This document shows, piece by piece, positions 1 to 12,083 of a stretch of 64,000 nt of DNA. The number at the start of each line of letters is the position of its first letter. The first letter of the stretch is position 1. A model generated the notes under the pieces. The model saw nothing but the letters and a program-made list of their open reading frames with translations. It did no database searches and was not told the origin of the DNA. The stretch comes from Artemia franciscana (taxonomy: Eukaryota > Arthropoda > Branchiopoda > Anostraca > Artemiidae). The stretch covers positions 1-64,000 of the forward strand of contig NW_027062693.1 of assembly GCF_032884065.1 (NCBI RefSeq), in the 5' to 3' direction. Made by a program: the position numbers and the translations under genes.

Positions 1-63
1 TAATTTTTTGTCCAGGTTTATTTTCAGATTTATTGGTATTATAAATTTTTAATTTGGGTAAGA

Positions 64-1300
64 GTGTTTAGAATAATTGGATTAGGATTCATTAATGAAT
101 TCCCACCCTTTAATGGGGGTTCCCCCTGGGGGAAGTATCACAGTGGGTACAAGCCATCCACAACAGACAAACCACATAACCAAAGCAGGGTCAACACCAG
201 CACAAATAGGATTCTCATCTCCACACATAGCATACTCACCACCTCACACCCAGTCATTTCCAGTATACTCTGGACAGCCCCATCACCCACCTAAAAATTT
301 TCACTTACAATATCCTCAGTCAACATATCAGGAAACACAAGGGCCCTTCCCAGTTGCACCTCTGCCATATACAAATCATCAAGGTCATTTATATCATGCA
401 CCCTAAGCCCAGAACTTACAATTTGTACCTTCAATAAGTACCTTCAGTAGATTGTTGGGGTTTTCAGTTGATTATCCTCCCCTAGCCCAACAAGAAGAGG
501 AGGACATCACAAATGTTGTAAATCCTATGAAGGCTGAAGGGATTAGTGCTGTGCTAAAAAGAAATGGTGAGAGAAGTGGCTCACCTGTTGAGCAAGAGAC
601 CTCTAAAACTGTAAAAACTCCTATAGTGGAAAGATTTTTACAGGGAATAATAGAATAGAGGTAACTACTGATTTTGTATTCAGTGAGTCAGTGGCTAATC
701 TAACAGTGGTTTTCACCTCACAGGTAAATCTCCCATCAGACAGAGCAATCACACTAGAACTAAAGAAAACTCTTCAAACACAGACTTTAGACTTTTACTC
801 AAACTATGATAGGAATAGGCTATATGTATATGTTCAATTACAAACTGTATTGGATGCTCTAATGAAAATAAAAAAGTTTGACAATGAACAAATTTGGCAC
901 CTGAAGAGAAGACATGTCAGCTATGGTGTAATCAAGCAAATAGCCCTAGATTATACAAAGGAAGAACTGCTGACAGACCTCAGGGCCAAAACTAATATTG
1001 AAATTAAGAAACTAAAGAGGTTGAAAAGATACAATTGAGAGACCAAAAGATTAGAAGATAGCCTGAGTATTTGTGTTGCATTTGAGAACACTCTTCCCCA
1101 GAGTATTTGGCTTTATGGAAGACAAAGGAATATTGAGAGGTACAACTGACCAATGATACAATGCTTCAAGTGTCAAAAGTATGGCAATACTCAAGAAAAA
1201 TGTAGGTCACCCCATGCTGTATGCTTGAGATGTGCAAACAAACATGCTTCTAAATGGAACAGATGCAATGTCTGAGTAGTGGAATGTTGTAACAAGTAGA
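64..1300 (+). pseudogene. Non-LTR retrotransposon ORF1 (gag-like) remnant
   Basis: This is a decayed nucleic-acid-binding ORF1 of a non-LTR retrotransposon. The 5' part (about 95-406) is rich in proline, histidine and glutamine. An in-frame stop at 404-406 is followed by the same frame at 452-658, and a shift near 640 leads into the 691-1038 frame. After a TGA at 1036-1038 the same reading continues to two zinc knuckles at about 1155-1275. The first knuckle reads C-x2-C-x4-N-x4-C, so its histidine has become Asn. The second reads C-x2-C-x3-H-x6-C. The pre-knuckle block (FENTLPQSIWLYG, then QCFKCQKYG) is typical of ORF1 proteins with tandem knuckles. No ORF2 follows. The remnant may begin upstream of the window. 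Confidence 0.7.
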
Positions 1301-1389
1301 AACTTTTAGAAAATATATTTGATATAAAACTAAGGCACATAGCATTATTGAAAGGGATCAAGGGCATATAGGTTCTCAAAGAGCACATG

Positions 1390-2570
1390 ATTATGTCCTA
1401 GGGATGGATTAAGATATTAAGTTGAAACTCTCAAAGCCTGTATGAATACTATTGATACTATTACTATTAAACTGAACAAAGGGTGAACTTAAATTAAGGT
1501 TTGAAAAATGGCATATATTCAACATTTCAGGAACAAAATAGGGTAATCAGTCTCATTTTAAGGAGGCTTGAGGGGGTATAAAACTAAGTCAAAAGGCGCT
1601 ATGTTATCCAGATTGAAAAAAAGATGTGTGTGGAATCTTTAATAATACTCTAGGGAAGTTAGGTTGGAAATTCAGATCTTGTTACAGGATATGTTGAAAA
1701 AAATCAAAACCCCCAGTGTACATTCAAGTTTCTCAAAAGGTTGTATTTATGAAATCTCAAGAATGACTAAATGTATTAAGTTGAAACCTTCAGGGCATGT
1801 TGATGAGAATGTTTAAGTAAACGTTGTTGTTAGAAAGGCATATTTGCACTTATTTGGAATTGCAAAGGGTATTAATGTAAAGCTTCCAAGGTATGTTAGA
1901 TGCATATTGAACTAAATTAAAACGCACCATGGGTATATGTATTACACCATACCTACTTGCTGCATGACTGCTTGTTATGGCCATTACTGCTTATATAACT
2001 AATTGAGACTGCAAAAACTGCCAATTGTAATTCCAACTAAATGTGATTGTGAACACTTTACAAATACAACCACATCTACCTGTGACCATGACTGTGACTA
2101 CTTTATACTGTGAATAAGACTATTGCAGCTGCAACAACTTATGAGCACTACTTCAAATACTTGGGACTGCAACTCCAACTGCAAATTACTGTAACTCCAA
2201 CAACTACTGTTTTCAATTGCTACTATTGAACTAAATAATTTTTTCTTAAGTGAATCCAGGTTGATAGAATGGAAGTGATTCAATATATCAGGAATGGAAT
2301 AAGGTATTAAGTTGAAACTTTCATGGTAGGTTTTTATAAATGTTTAACTAAATCAAAACACAATGTGAACATCCAACTATGTCCATATGGTATATCTGTG
2401 ATGTAGCCGGAGTGGCTAAAAGTGTTAAGGTATGTTAAGTCAGAAGTTAAACAAAATCAAGAAAGAGATGTGTGTAATATACACACACCCCTTAATTTTC
2501 AATAAAGGTTAAGAGAAATAAGTTGAGACTTTCAAGCCATGAGAAAGGAAATGGTTAATAAATGTTTCTC
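1390..2570 (+). repeat. Degenerate tandem repeats, family C
   Basis: A loose unit recurs at about 1404, 1770, 1870 and 2310. It carries the phrase TTAAGTTGAAACTTTCA followed about 30-60 bases later by AACTAAATCAAAACGCA. Between units lie runs of ACT, AAC and TAC trinucleotides. The same phrases recur at 35990-37400. There is no open frame. The unit length is irregular, roughly 150-350 bp. Confidence 0.6.
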
Positions 2571-3346
2571 TGTTCAAGGTTGTGACAGGTTGTAGATTAT
2601 AATTTTTAAATCTTATGTAACAACTAAGTTTATTCAGACAAGTAACAAATTTATTTGGAATTTTCCCAGTGCCAATCTATACAAAACATCATACTACAAC
2701 TATTATTTAAGTTTGTTTCTAAGTTTTGTCCAACATATAAATATTGCATCAAGACTTGCATTATTAAAAGAAAACCAAAAGATTTAAAATACTCTTTCTT
2801 AGTCTATGAAAAGGACTTTGTCAATTAAAAACTAATATAAATTAATCAAAGAAAACTCATCAAAGAGAGATTTTTCAGATAAAATTGAAGAGCCAAATTA
2901 AACAAGCATAACCAAAAATTAAGTCAAATACTTTGCTTAAGCTTAAAACAACTATAAATCACTCTATAAATAAATGAAACCCAAATGAACAAAAACTACA
3001 AATTATAACCAGGAAAACCTCAAAAGGAGCAGAAACTAGTGCAAAGAAGGGTTGGACTATTGCCCCAATTTTCAATGTATTCTGGTTTACAACTTTAATA
3101 AACATACATTTGTGGAGACTGTCAGGACTTCATATTAATCTGTATTAAACTGTCAGTTCAAAATCATTTGTACTTTTTAGTAAGATTGGCTATTAGTGTA
3201 ATTTTTTTTTAAATTTTATTACAAATTAAAACACACAATTTGAAATAAAGATTCTTTTCAGTCAAATTCAAATTATATTCTGGTCTACAGAAGACATAGG
3301 GTTATTTTCTTTGACCTAAGCTACTCCTCTCTTTGCGAGTTTCAAG
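2571..3346. other. No gene seen
   Basis: AT-rich sequence without a credible reading frame. The stretch near 3000-3065, ending in GGACTATTGCCCC, resembles one near 9035-9080 and is probably part of a diverged dispersed repeat. Confidence 0.4.
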
Positions 3347-3965
3347 GGTAAAATCCTAGATAATTGACTTCTCGCTATCTTGGAAAGGATTTAGGTTAGG
3401 AAAATGAAACTTTCAGGGATGGGTCTACAGGCTAATGTATGTCCCAGGAATGTATTTTGAAGTACCTACCTCCACTCCTTCTCCCTCTAGAGGGCCCTGA
3501 CCTTTGAAGACCTTTAAAAATATGTGTGTTATAAAAGTGAAACCTTGCAAAATAAATATTCTGCTTAACAGAAGTACAACAAAATTGGTTTCAGCTCCAT
3601 AACTTTCCTCAATCCCATTTTATAAGGTTTTAAAGATATGCAAATACATTTCCTAAATTTTGAAAAAAAACATTGTTATGGCTCAAAATTCTACTCAAAT
3701 AGCAGGAATTGCATTTTCAGGACTAAAGGCAGAGAAAAAGCAACTAGTAACTGAAAATTAAGGTAAAATGTTGTTTTGTCAAAATTTCAATAGGTGTCAT
3801 GTAGGCAAATTTTGGGGACCTCTAGAGGGAGAAGAAGTTGATGTGGGTACTTTAAAATACCTTCCCAGAACATACTTTACCCTGTAGACCCATCCCTGAA
3901 AGTTTCAGTTTCCTAACCTAAACCCTTTCCAAGATAGCCAAAAGTCAATTAACTAGAATTTTACC
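3347..3965. mobile_element. Foldback (MITE-like) element, family E copy 1
   Basis: A 619-bp segment has inverted arms of about 150 bp. The left arm (3347-3500) contains GGTTAGGAAAATGAAACTTT and the right arm (3815-3965) is its reverse complement, including AAAGTTTCAGTTTCCTAACC. Arm identity looks to be about 85-90%, with no coding capacity between. Related arms occur at 59246-60388 and 63642 onward. I infer a non-autonomous DNA element; no target duplication was established. Confidence 0.7.
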
Positions 3966-6764
3966 GTTTCAAGTTTTTCTTTTTCTTGGTTATTTAGTGT
4001 AATTTCTGTTCGTTTTACGGTTCACTTACTTTTTGATGGTTAATTATGGTTGTTTTGTGCCTAAGAAGTTATAGGACTTTATTTTGCTCATCTTTGGCTC
4101 AATTTCTCTGGTTTAACATTTCTGTTTAAAAACCTGTTTTGTAGAAAAAATCTTTTAAAATTGGCACAAGGTAGTCTTAAAATATCTGAACCAAGCAGCT
4201 AAAGGGATAAATATTGGACAGCACCTTCGTTATTATTGTGTGAAATGGTATGTTTTGATGACATACGATAAAAACGGTTTCCGAACAGCGTTGTCACTGG
4301 TTTTACTATCGTGCTACTTTTAGCACTTTTTTTTAAAGTGCCATTTTTCAGAAAACGTAGCAATTTAGCACTTTTTCTCAAAGTAATAATTTTCTACACA
4401 AAAGCAATTTTTTTTCTAAGAAATTGGGAAGAAAAATTGTCAATGTATAAAAGTATTGATATCCTTTATCTTTCATTTTTCTTTCAGCCTTTTCCAGAAA
4501 CATTCTATTATGTTTACGTTTCATCATATTAATTTTATTCTTCATTTCATTAGTCATAAATGACAACCATTTTTTAGAAAATCATTTTAAAACCTGCTTA
4601 TTAGTCACCAAAAAATTGATGTCAACTCAAAAATTGATTTGAAGGCTGGTAAATATTGCAGTGAATTAGCAATCGGAAAGTAAATGGGAATTTTGACAGA
4701 GTCTGATAATGCCTCTGTTTCTATGGTGTAGGATTGCTGTATGAAGATGCAACCCTGGGGCTACCTCTATCCTTAAAGCCAGGTCTTACGGACCCCTCAT
4801 TGTCGATTTAGAGGAGCAACTGAACTACAACTTGTTTGCCACTTTTTGGACCTTTGATTTTCCTTTGATCAGTTATTTTCTTCCACACATATCAGCTGTT
4901 TTTTTTTTCTGTTAACACTAGACAGAAAAAGGGAAAGAAACAAATCAGGTCAAAACCACTGTAGTTATAGTAAGTCAAGATGATTTCCTTGAAATTAACA
5001 CAGGGATTAATTCGTTTCAAATTTTCATGTTTCCTCTTTAGACCTTTGGCAATGCACTTATTTGAAGTCATGTACACATAATTATCATACTAAAACCAAA
5101 AAAGTAACAAAACCTATACTACCTTAAATCCAATACAGTCATTAACGAAATCAAAATCTAATTTCACTTTTTTTTAATATATTTAAGTTTATTTTCCATC
5201 GTTATATAAATTGAACTTCCCTTTCCCTTTTTATATTCTATAGAATAACAATAGCAGTACACAATAATTCAAGCCGTTGTCTGATTCTTGCTCGAAATCT
5301 TTCTATCAGATGCCGTCTTGTTCCTGCAGTAACCATCTCACATTTTTGGCATAATGGAGATTCACCCCTCCCTATTCAGGAAAGACGTTTCCCAAAATTT
5401 CCTATTCCTGTTATGGCTTCTGTAACCCTTCTCGTCTCGAACCTTTTCAGTCGTAGAAAATGTTTAGTGAGGGTTGATTGAACTCCGGGAATACTTCCTT
5501 CGTTTCCTTAGACCCAACCTTCCTAAGCCAATTTTTTTCGCTCTCATTGCTCACACCCCTCAAGTTAGTGGATATAGCTGTTTTATTGAAGGGATTTTCT
5601 ACCCATTGTTTCAAGATATTGCAACAACTCGTGGACTCATAATATTCCCATTCTAATTTATCATATTTCTACTTTAAACCCATATTTACATGAAATGTTG
5701 GTCACACTATAGCATAAACTTAAATCAGACACACCTGCTCCTTTTAGCTAGATCCTGCTCACGAAAATTTAACTGTAATAAGTCATAATTTCCCTAAATA
5801 TTGTGTCACATATGCTTCAGCAGCCGGAGATTCTAGAGTTTTTGACCAAATAAATTATATAAAGATTTAAATTGTCTGATCGACTTTTGGCTAAATTCTT
5901 CATAGAGTCATCAATACCTGCTATTTATATTCGCGGCATTCTGTTAGTATTTTCAGAGAAAATTTCCCAGTATCTGAAAACACTAATAATTTAGATAGTA
6001 TATTTTGTGGAAAAACTAGAAGAAAAATTTCCGATATGGACGAGCGTTTGGACAGCTTTTTATTTATTTTTTCCGTCCCGTTTCTAAGCTATAGGCAAAG
6101 AACACAAAAGAAAAAAGAGAAGGAAATGCTCTGTGGGACGAATTTTCATTTTATACAGTAAATGCCATTTACACATTAGCGCGTTTAAGGGGGGAGGAAC
6201 GCTGGAAAGCTGAAATGAGTGGACAAACTACGCAAAGCAAACACTTGGATAGTTTGAAGATCCTATACACCATACAAAGGTTTTTTTTACTCAGAAATTT
6301 TGTTTAACCCCATAACCCTACTTTTTATAAACAATCTTTCTTGTTGCTTCATTCGGGATTTGTGTACATTTGGGGCTGTTGAGAATGAATTAGGCTTCAA
6401 CAAAATTCTGAAAACATATTAGAGAGGGCTAAGGGTAAAGTAAAGTGAAGCAATTTTCTAAATGATACAAGTATTTTTTGTTTAAAGGTTGTTTTTAGAA
6501 TCATAGGGTAGAACAGGGAAAATTAGTTTTTTTTCTTATTCAGCCAATGTTTTTTTCTATTTACATCAATAGGAAAATGGCTACAATAAAAAATCACACT
6601 GTACAGATTGTTTCAAGAATAAGAAAAATATTCTGCACAATCAAAAACATAAATACAATGCATCTCCAATTTATCACACAAGGGATAATTTTAGAGATCA
6701 GGCCCTGAAGCCTATAGTGAGTCATATTATATGTGCAGTAAGTTGAACTGGAAAATCCGGCACC
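3966..6764. other. No gene seen
   Basis: A 2.8-kb AT-rich non-coding stretch. The short open frames here have no recognisable motif and unremarkable composition. I looked for further exons of the FGGY gene on the minus strand and did not find any. Confidence 0.4.
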
Positions 6765-7842
<1,078 letters not shown>

Positions 7843-7990
7843 CATTCCCTTCATGTCTGGATCAGCTAGAGGTGATCGATTGCCATGAAAATCTGGATAC
7901 ACATGAAGGTCTTTCACAAGTTTCTCGAGGCTGCATCCGACATTAACTGCTGTCTTCTCCAGCAGGTCTTCTAGGTAAGCGTAGATTTCT
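7843..7990 (-). CDS. FGGY: Internal exon of an FGGY-family carbohydrate kinase
   Basis: This is a single 148-bp exon on the minus strand. It is preceded by a polypyrimidine-AG acceptor (GTTTTTATAG) and followed by a GT donor (GTGTGT) directly after an ATG codon. One leading base completes the previous codon, then 49 codons are open. The peptide contains [19 protein letters not shown] followed by MKGM. I recognise this as the conserved block of the eukaryotic FGGY carbohydrate kinase domain protein (ribulokinase-like, a cytosolic enzyme that phosphorylates a sugar at the expense of ATP). The block lies at the start of the second, ATP-binding FGGY domain. No other exon was found; the upstream side runs into an assembly gap at 9346. 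Family assignment is strong, and exact substrate and orthology are inferred. Confidence 0.8.
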
Positions 7991-9345
7991 CTATAAAAAC
8001 CAGGGTCTTAACTTATTTCCACTTTATTATACAGAAATGAAATCCCTCTAATTCACATAATGTTTTCATATGGTTATCGTTCCTAAGAATTTCCATCATA
8101 AGACTCGAATCTGAAAACAAACGTTCAAGGTACTGAAAACCTCTCTCTGAGCAAGTCATAAGATGTACCTCCATTAATGGATTGCTATCTCCGCATTTCT
8201 GCTGAAGGATAATAAAACTTTCAGTTTTTTAGCCAGTATAGGGCACAGATGGAATAGATGGATCACTATCTTACAAAAATCTATACACGTTCGTGCACTT
8301 CCCAATAATTTGGGGGCTTCAAAATAATTCCCAATAAAACGCTTACATGCTTGAGTTCATGGCATGTAGTATCTCTCAGTGAAATAAAAACTTATATTCA
8401 TATGGTTCAGACTAGGAACAAAAATAGAAATACAAACAAAATAGTAAAAATTTTCCATCTGGAAAATTTTCCAAATTTTTATTTGAAAAATTTTTCATTC
8501 TGTTTTCCATTTGGTGGTTGGTCCATTAGAATCAAAAGAACGATAAATCTCCGTACTTTTTGCTGTCACATTGACTTGGTTAAGCTCTGTAACCATATAA
8601 AAGATCTAAAGAAATACTTCTGACAAAAAGTTCAACCCTTCTGAACCCCCTGGACAAAAAACCTGCCCCCCCAATACACCCTTACATAGACAATAAATTT
8701 AAATATTAAAAATAAATAGGCACTCAAGGGCGCTTCTTCCTTCTATTATTCTACACTTTCTGTTACACTTTCCTTCTAATACACTTTCAAAATTTCTATT
8801 TTCTTCTATTACACTTTCTTCCTTCTATTACACTTTCAAAATTCAAACTAATCATAAATAGTTTAAATCAAAACAATTTAAATATCACATGATTTTAGTA
8901 GAATTTCCGGTTTCATCTAGTTTGGAAATTTTTTAATCTTTAAATTAAAAAATAACAACAGGTAACAATTAAAAATGCATTAATAAATCTTAAAACGATT
9001 AAAGTTTAACTTGAATATGCAAATCAAGCTGAAAACGAACAAAAATCACTACAAACAGGAGTTTGGCTATTGCCCCCCACCCAAACTGTAAAAGTCTAAA
9101 GCCTATTTCGTCATTAGCACTGTAATGAGAACTATTCGTCTTAAACAGTCTTTGAAAGAGCTAATACAATTAGACTGAATATTTTATATATAACGATATT
9201 AACTTCTGAAATTTCAACAGTAAAAAGGTTTAATTTTCCCAGTAACTTTATGTTAATTTTCAGTGCTCTGATAAGTGCAAAAGAATATATTTGTATTATA
9301 ATTCGTTTTCAGTAAAGAACCAATGACACATTAGTGTTTTAAACT
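7991..9345. other. Probable intron of the FGGY-like gene
   Basis: No further exon recognised. On the minus strand about 8013-8230 is open for some 70 codons but resembles nothing I know and lies next to the FGGY acceptor, so it is more likely intronic. Around 8740-8840 a short tandem repeat based on TTCTATTACACTTTC is visible. Confidence 0.4.
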
Positions 9346-9445
9346 NNNNNNNNNNNNNNNNNNNNNNNNNNNNNNNNNNNNNNNNNNNNNNNNNNNNNNN
9401 NNNNNNNNNNNNNNNNNNNNNNNNNNNNNNNNNNNNNNNNNNNNN
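9346..9445. other. Assembly gap of exactly 100 N
   Basis: A run of 100 N, the conventional size for a gap of unknown length. It removes the 5' part of the retrotransposon that follows and possibly exons of the FGGY-like gene. Confidence 0.98.
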
Positions 9446-9501
9446 AGACGTGGCCAGATTATTTTTAAAAGAGGGAGTCTGAATATGTCAGGACGAATGA
9501 T

Positions 9502-10461
9502 TTGAATGGGTCAAATGATAGTGAGTTAGGGAGGGTGAATTACCCTTTAAGGCAGAATGATTACGATTTAATTAGGCCTGTATCTGAAGAAGAAATTTGG
9601 GATCAGTTGAAAAAGATGAAGGGTAACTCGTGTCCAGGAATAGATGGTATATCTACAAAGGTCCTGAGATTGGGAAGGACAACTATAATGCCTATGTTGG
9701 CCTTGATTTTCTCGTTTGTAGTGGAGAAAGCTTATTGGCCTCACTCGTGGGACATTTCGGTAGCAGTGCCTCTTTTTAAGAAAGGCAATAAAATGTTACA
9801 TGAAAACTTTTGGTCTGTCTTTATGGGGAATGCGGTTAGTAAACTATTTCGTAAGGTTTTGGAATTTAGGCCAAGAGATTGGTTAGATAAAGAGGAAATA
9901 CTGAGTCCAGTACAAGCGGGATTCAGGTCGACGTTCAGCACTGTTAACCATATTTTTACGTTGGAAATATTGAGACGGAAATATGCTACAGGGAAAAATG
10001 GTCGGCTATTCGTAGCCTTTTTAGACCTGAGAAGTGCTTTTGACTCGGTAAACAGGAGGTTGTTAATTGAAAGCCTGTTAGAAATAGGCTTGCCGTCTTG
10101 TTTTGTAGCGATAATAGCAGCTATATATGGGAGGGTGAAGTTTGTTGTAAAGGTGATGGGGAAATTTTCTAGACTGGTTACGTCTCATTTGGGTGTGAAA
10201 CAAGGATGCACTTTATCCCCAAAGCTTTTCTCCTTGTTTTTTAATGATTTAGACAGTTTTATGAAAGACAATGGAGCCCCATTTGTATCTTTGGATTGGT
10301 TCAGGCTATCATGTATGTTATTTGCGGATGATATAGTAGTAGTGGCAAATAGTAGGGAGAATCTTCAGAAGCAATTAGATTTAATAAAAGATTACTTAGA
10401 AAAGAAGGATTTGGAGTTAAATGCTAAGAAGTCAGTAGTACTAGTATTTAGAAGCAAATGA
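9502..10461 (+). CDS. Reverse transcriptase domain of the non-LTR element
   Basis: An open frame of 319 codons covers most of a non-LTR reverse transcriptase. The frame is open from 9469, and the boundary at 9502 is only the first start-like TTG. In residue numbering the motifs are: SCPGIDGI near 43-50; SPVQAGFRSTFSTVNH at 135-150; the first catalytic aspartate in VAFLDLRSAFDSVN at about 175; GVKQGCTLSP at 231-240; and the FADD box at 274-277 with the second catalytic pair. All polymerase residues appear intact. Upstream, DVARLFLKEGV lies in another frame at 9447-9480, so a frameshift probably precedes the domain. Role by family: target-primed reverse transcription of the element RNA. Confidence 0.85.
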   Translation: MNGSNDSELGRVNYPLRQNDYDLIRPVSEEEIWDQLKKMKGNSCPGIDGISTKVLRLGRTTIMPMLALIFSFVVEKAYWPHSWDISVAVPLFKKGNKMLHENFWSVFMGNAVSKLFRKVLEFRPRDWLDKEEILSPVQAGFRSTFSTVNHIFTLEILRRKYATGKNGRLFVAFLDLRSAFDSVNRRLLIESLLEIGLPSCFVAIIAAIYGRVKFVVKVMGKFSRLVTSHLGVKQGCTLSPKLFSLFFNDLDSFMKDNGAPFVSLDWFRLSCMLFADDIVVVANSRENLQKQLDLIKDYLEKKDLELNAKKSVVLVFRSK

Positions 10462-11511
10462 GAGATTGATTCTGAGGTTGTTTTTAATTTTGGAAGAGTG
10501 ATGCTGGAGGTAAAGAGGAGTTTGTTTATCTGGGTGTTAAGTTTAGTGCACTAAAGGGGATGTCTAGGCATGTGGAAGATTGTAATTTAAGGGGGTAAAA
10601 GGTTAACAAATATGCTGTTGAGAAGTAATTTAGGTCAGCTTGCTGACATGAGGATTCAGAAAAGGGTGTTCCAGACAAAAGTAGTTACTGGTCTACATTG
10701 GGGGTCGGAGGTTTGTGGTTTTGCTAAAACCGCTAAGTTAGAAGTAGTTCAACTAAGATATTTTAAGAGAATGTTAGGCTTGGAGGATTCATTCAGTTCA
10801 GTGGTATTGAAAGGAGATTTGGGACTTTTCACTTTAAGGAGTGGTAGATTGGTTAAAATCGTGAAATATTGGGAGAAAATAGTTAGACTACCTAGAGTTC
10901 GGCTTCTTAAGTCAGCGTATTTGGAGAGTTTGAAGGACAGTAGACGGGATTCGTGGACAAAACAGGTCAAGAAAATACTGGACATTTCGGGCCTTTCAGA
11001 GATGTGGAATGAAGGCAAAGGACCAGTCGATGGAAGCGTTTCAGTATAGAAGGAAGTTCAGCGAATCCTAAACGACCAAGAAATCCAAGAGTGGCAAACT
11101 CAAAAGGACTAATCGGTGTCTTTGGGGTTTTACTCCCATGCTAAAGAGTGTTGGGGAGAGGAAGTTTATTTTAAATATGGGTTGAGTAGGGAGGACTTAA
11201 AGAATTTGTTGTTGCTAAGAGGAGATAGTTTAGATTTAGGCATCAGAAGGAAATATTTGGGAAAGTTTAGGCAGGAGGCAGGCCCCTACATTTGCCCTAT
11301 GTGTGGCGGGGGGAATGAAAATTTAGTTCATTTTGTATCCGAGTGTGAAGAGCTGTCTGAGTTGCGGAAGGAATGTTTTAGACGAGTGTTGGGGAGTGAA
11401 TGCTGGTCAAAGGAGCGAATGGCTGAGAGGAATGGATATGCTATTAAACAGTTGTGTAAGTTTCTTCGTTTAGGGAATAAGCATAGGGAACCATGTTTGA
11501 GGAATTAGCTT
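10462..11511 (+). pseudogene. C-terminal part of the non-LTR ORF2, frameshifted
   Basis: After the stop at 10459-10461 the thumb and tail of the protein continue in other frames. EEFVYLGVKFSALKG is readable near 10515-10560, a frame covers 10612-11049, and another covers 11116-11508. The last contains CPMCGGGNENLVHFVSEC, a C-x2-C...H...C cluster typical of the C-terminal zinc-binding region of many non-LTR proteins. At least three frame breaks mean the full protein cannot be made from this copy. It ends just before the 3' UTR of the element. Confidence 0.75.
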
Positions 11512-11661
11512 GGTAAGAGTTTATTTACGGGTGTTTCTGAATTCATAAAGTGTTTGCAAGTTTGTTTGCTTGTTTAAGTTGTTTGTAATTAGGCGTTTAA
11601 AGTTGTATGTGTTTTGCTATGGCCTGCAGGCTTTTTTGCAAATAAATCTTATCTATCTATC

Positions 11662-12083
11662 GTTGTGTCCAAAAATGACTTGTTCAAGCTTTATTCAATG
11701 GACCCCAGCATAGCCCCAAGGACTTAGCTATGTAAAGGCAAGTTGGAGTAGGCATACTTATGGTATCTGCAGCATTAACTAATCCGCCGTGCAGTAATGA
11801 CGACAAAGATTGACGGGTGAAAGAAGAATCTGTGAGTGACGGCCTTTCAAATGTATAGGGATCCAGATATGCTGTCTATAGTTAAAGAGATAGCTCGAAA
11901 TGTTGGTTTGTTTTAATTTTTTTTTACTTCATGGCTATGAGTCCTTTGAGGGATACGACAATGGGGTCGTAAAAAATAAATAAATATGGGGTCGTAACCA
12001 AAGAGTAAATAAATAAGAGAGTAAAAGTAAATGATTTAATTTAAAATGATCCGCGGTATGCGTTGTCGTGATTACTGGCTCTA
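11662..12083. other. Spacer between retroelement and family A copy 1
   Basis: No gene seen. A direct repeat of ATGGGGTCGTAA occurs at about 11962 and 11987. Confidence 0.4.

Larger units (their letters stand above)
9446..11661 (+). mobile_element. Non-LTR retrotransposon, 5' part lost in the gap
   Basis: The element runs from the assembly gap through a reverse transcriptase frame (9502-10461) and two downstream frames to a 3' untranslated region. It ends in CAAATAAATC followed by a short TATC-type repeat tail (CTTATCTATCTATC) at about 11646-11661. A microsatellite-like tail instead of poly(A) is common in several non-LTR clades. No endonuclease is visible because the upstream side is missing. 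Confidence 0.85.

Noticed and set aside
8013-8235. Open minus-strand stretch next to the FGGY exon
   Set aside because: It does not resemble FGGY kinase sequence and lies where an intron is expected, so it was not called as an exon.
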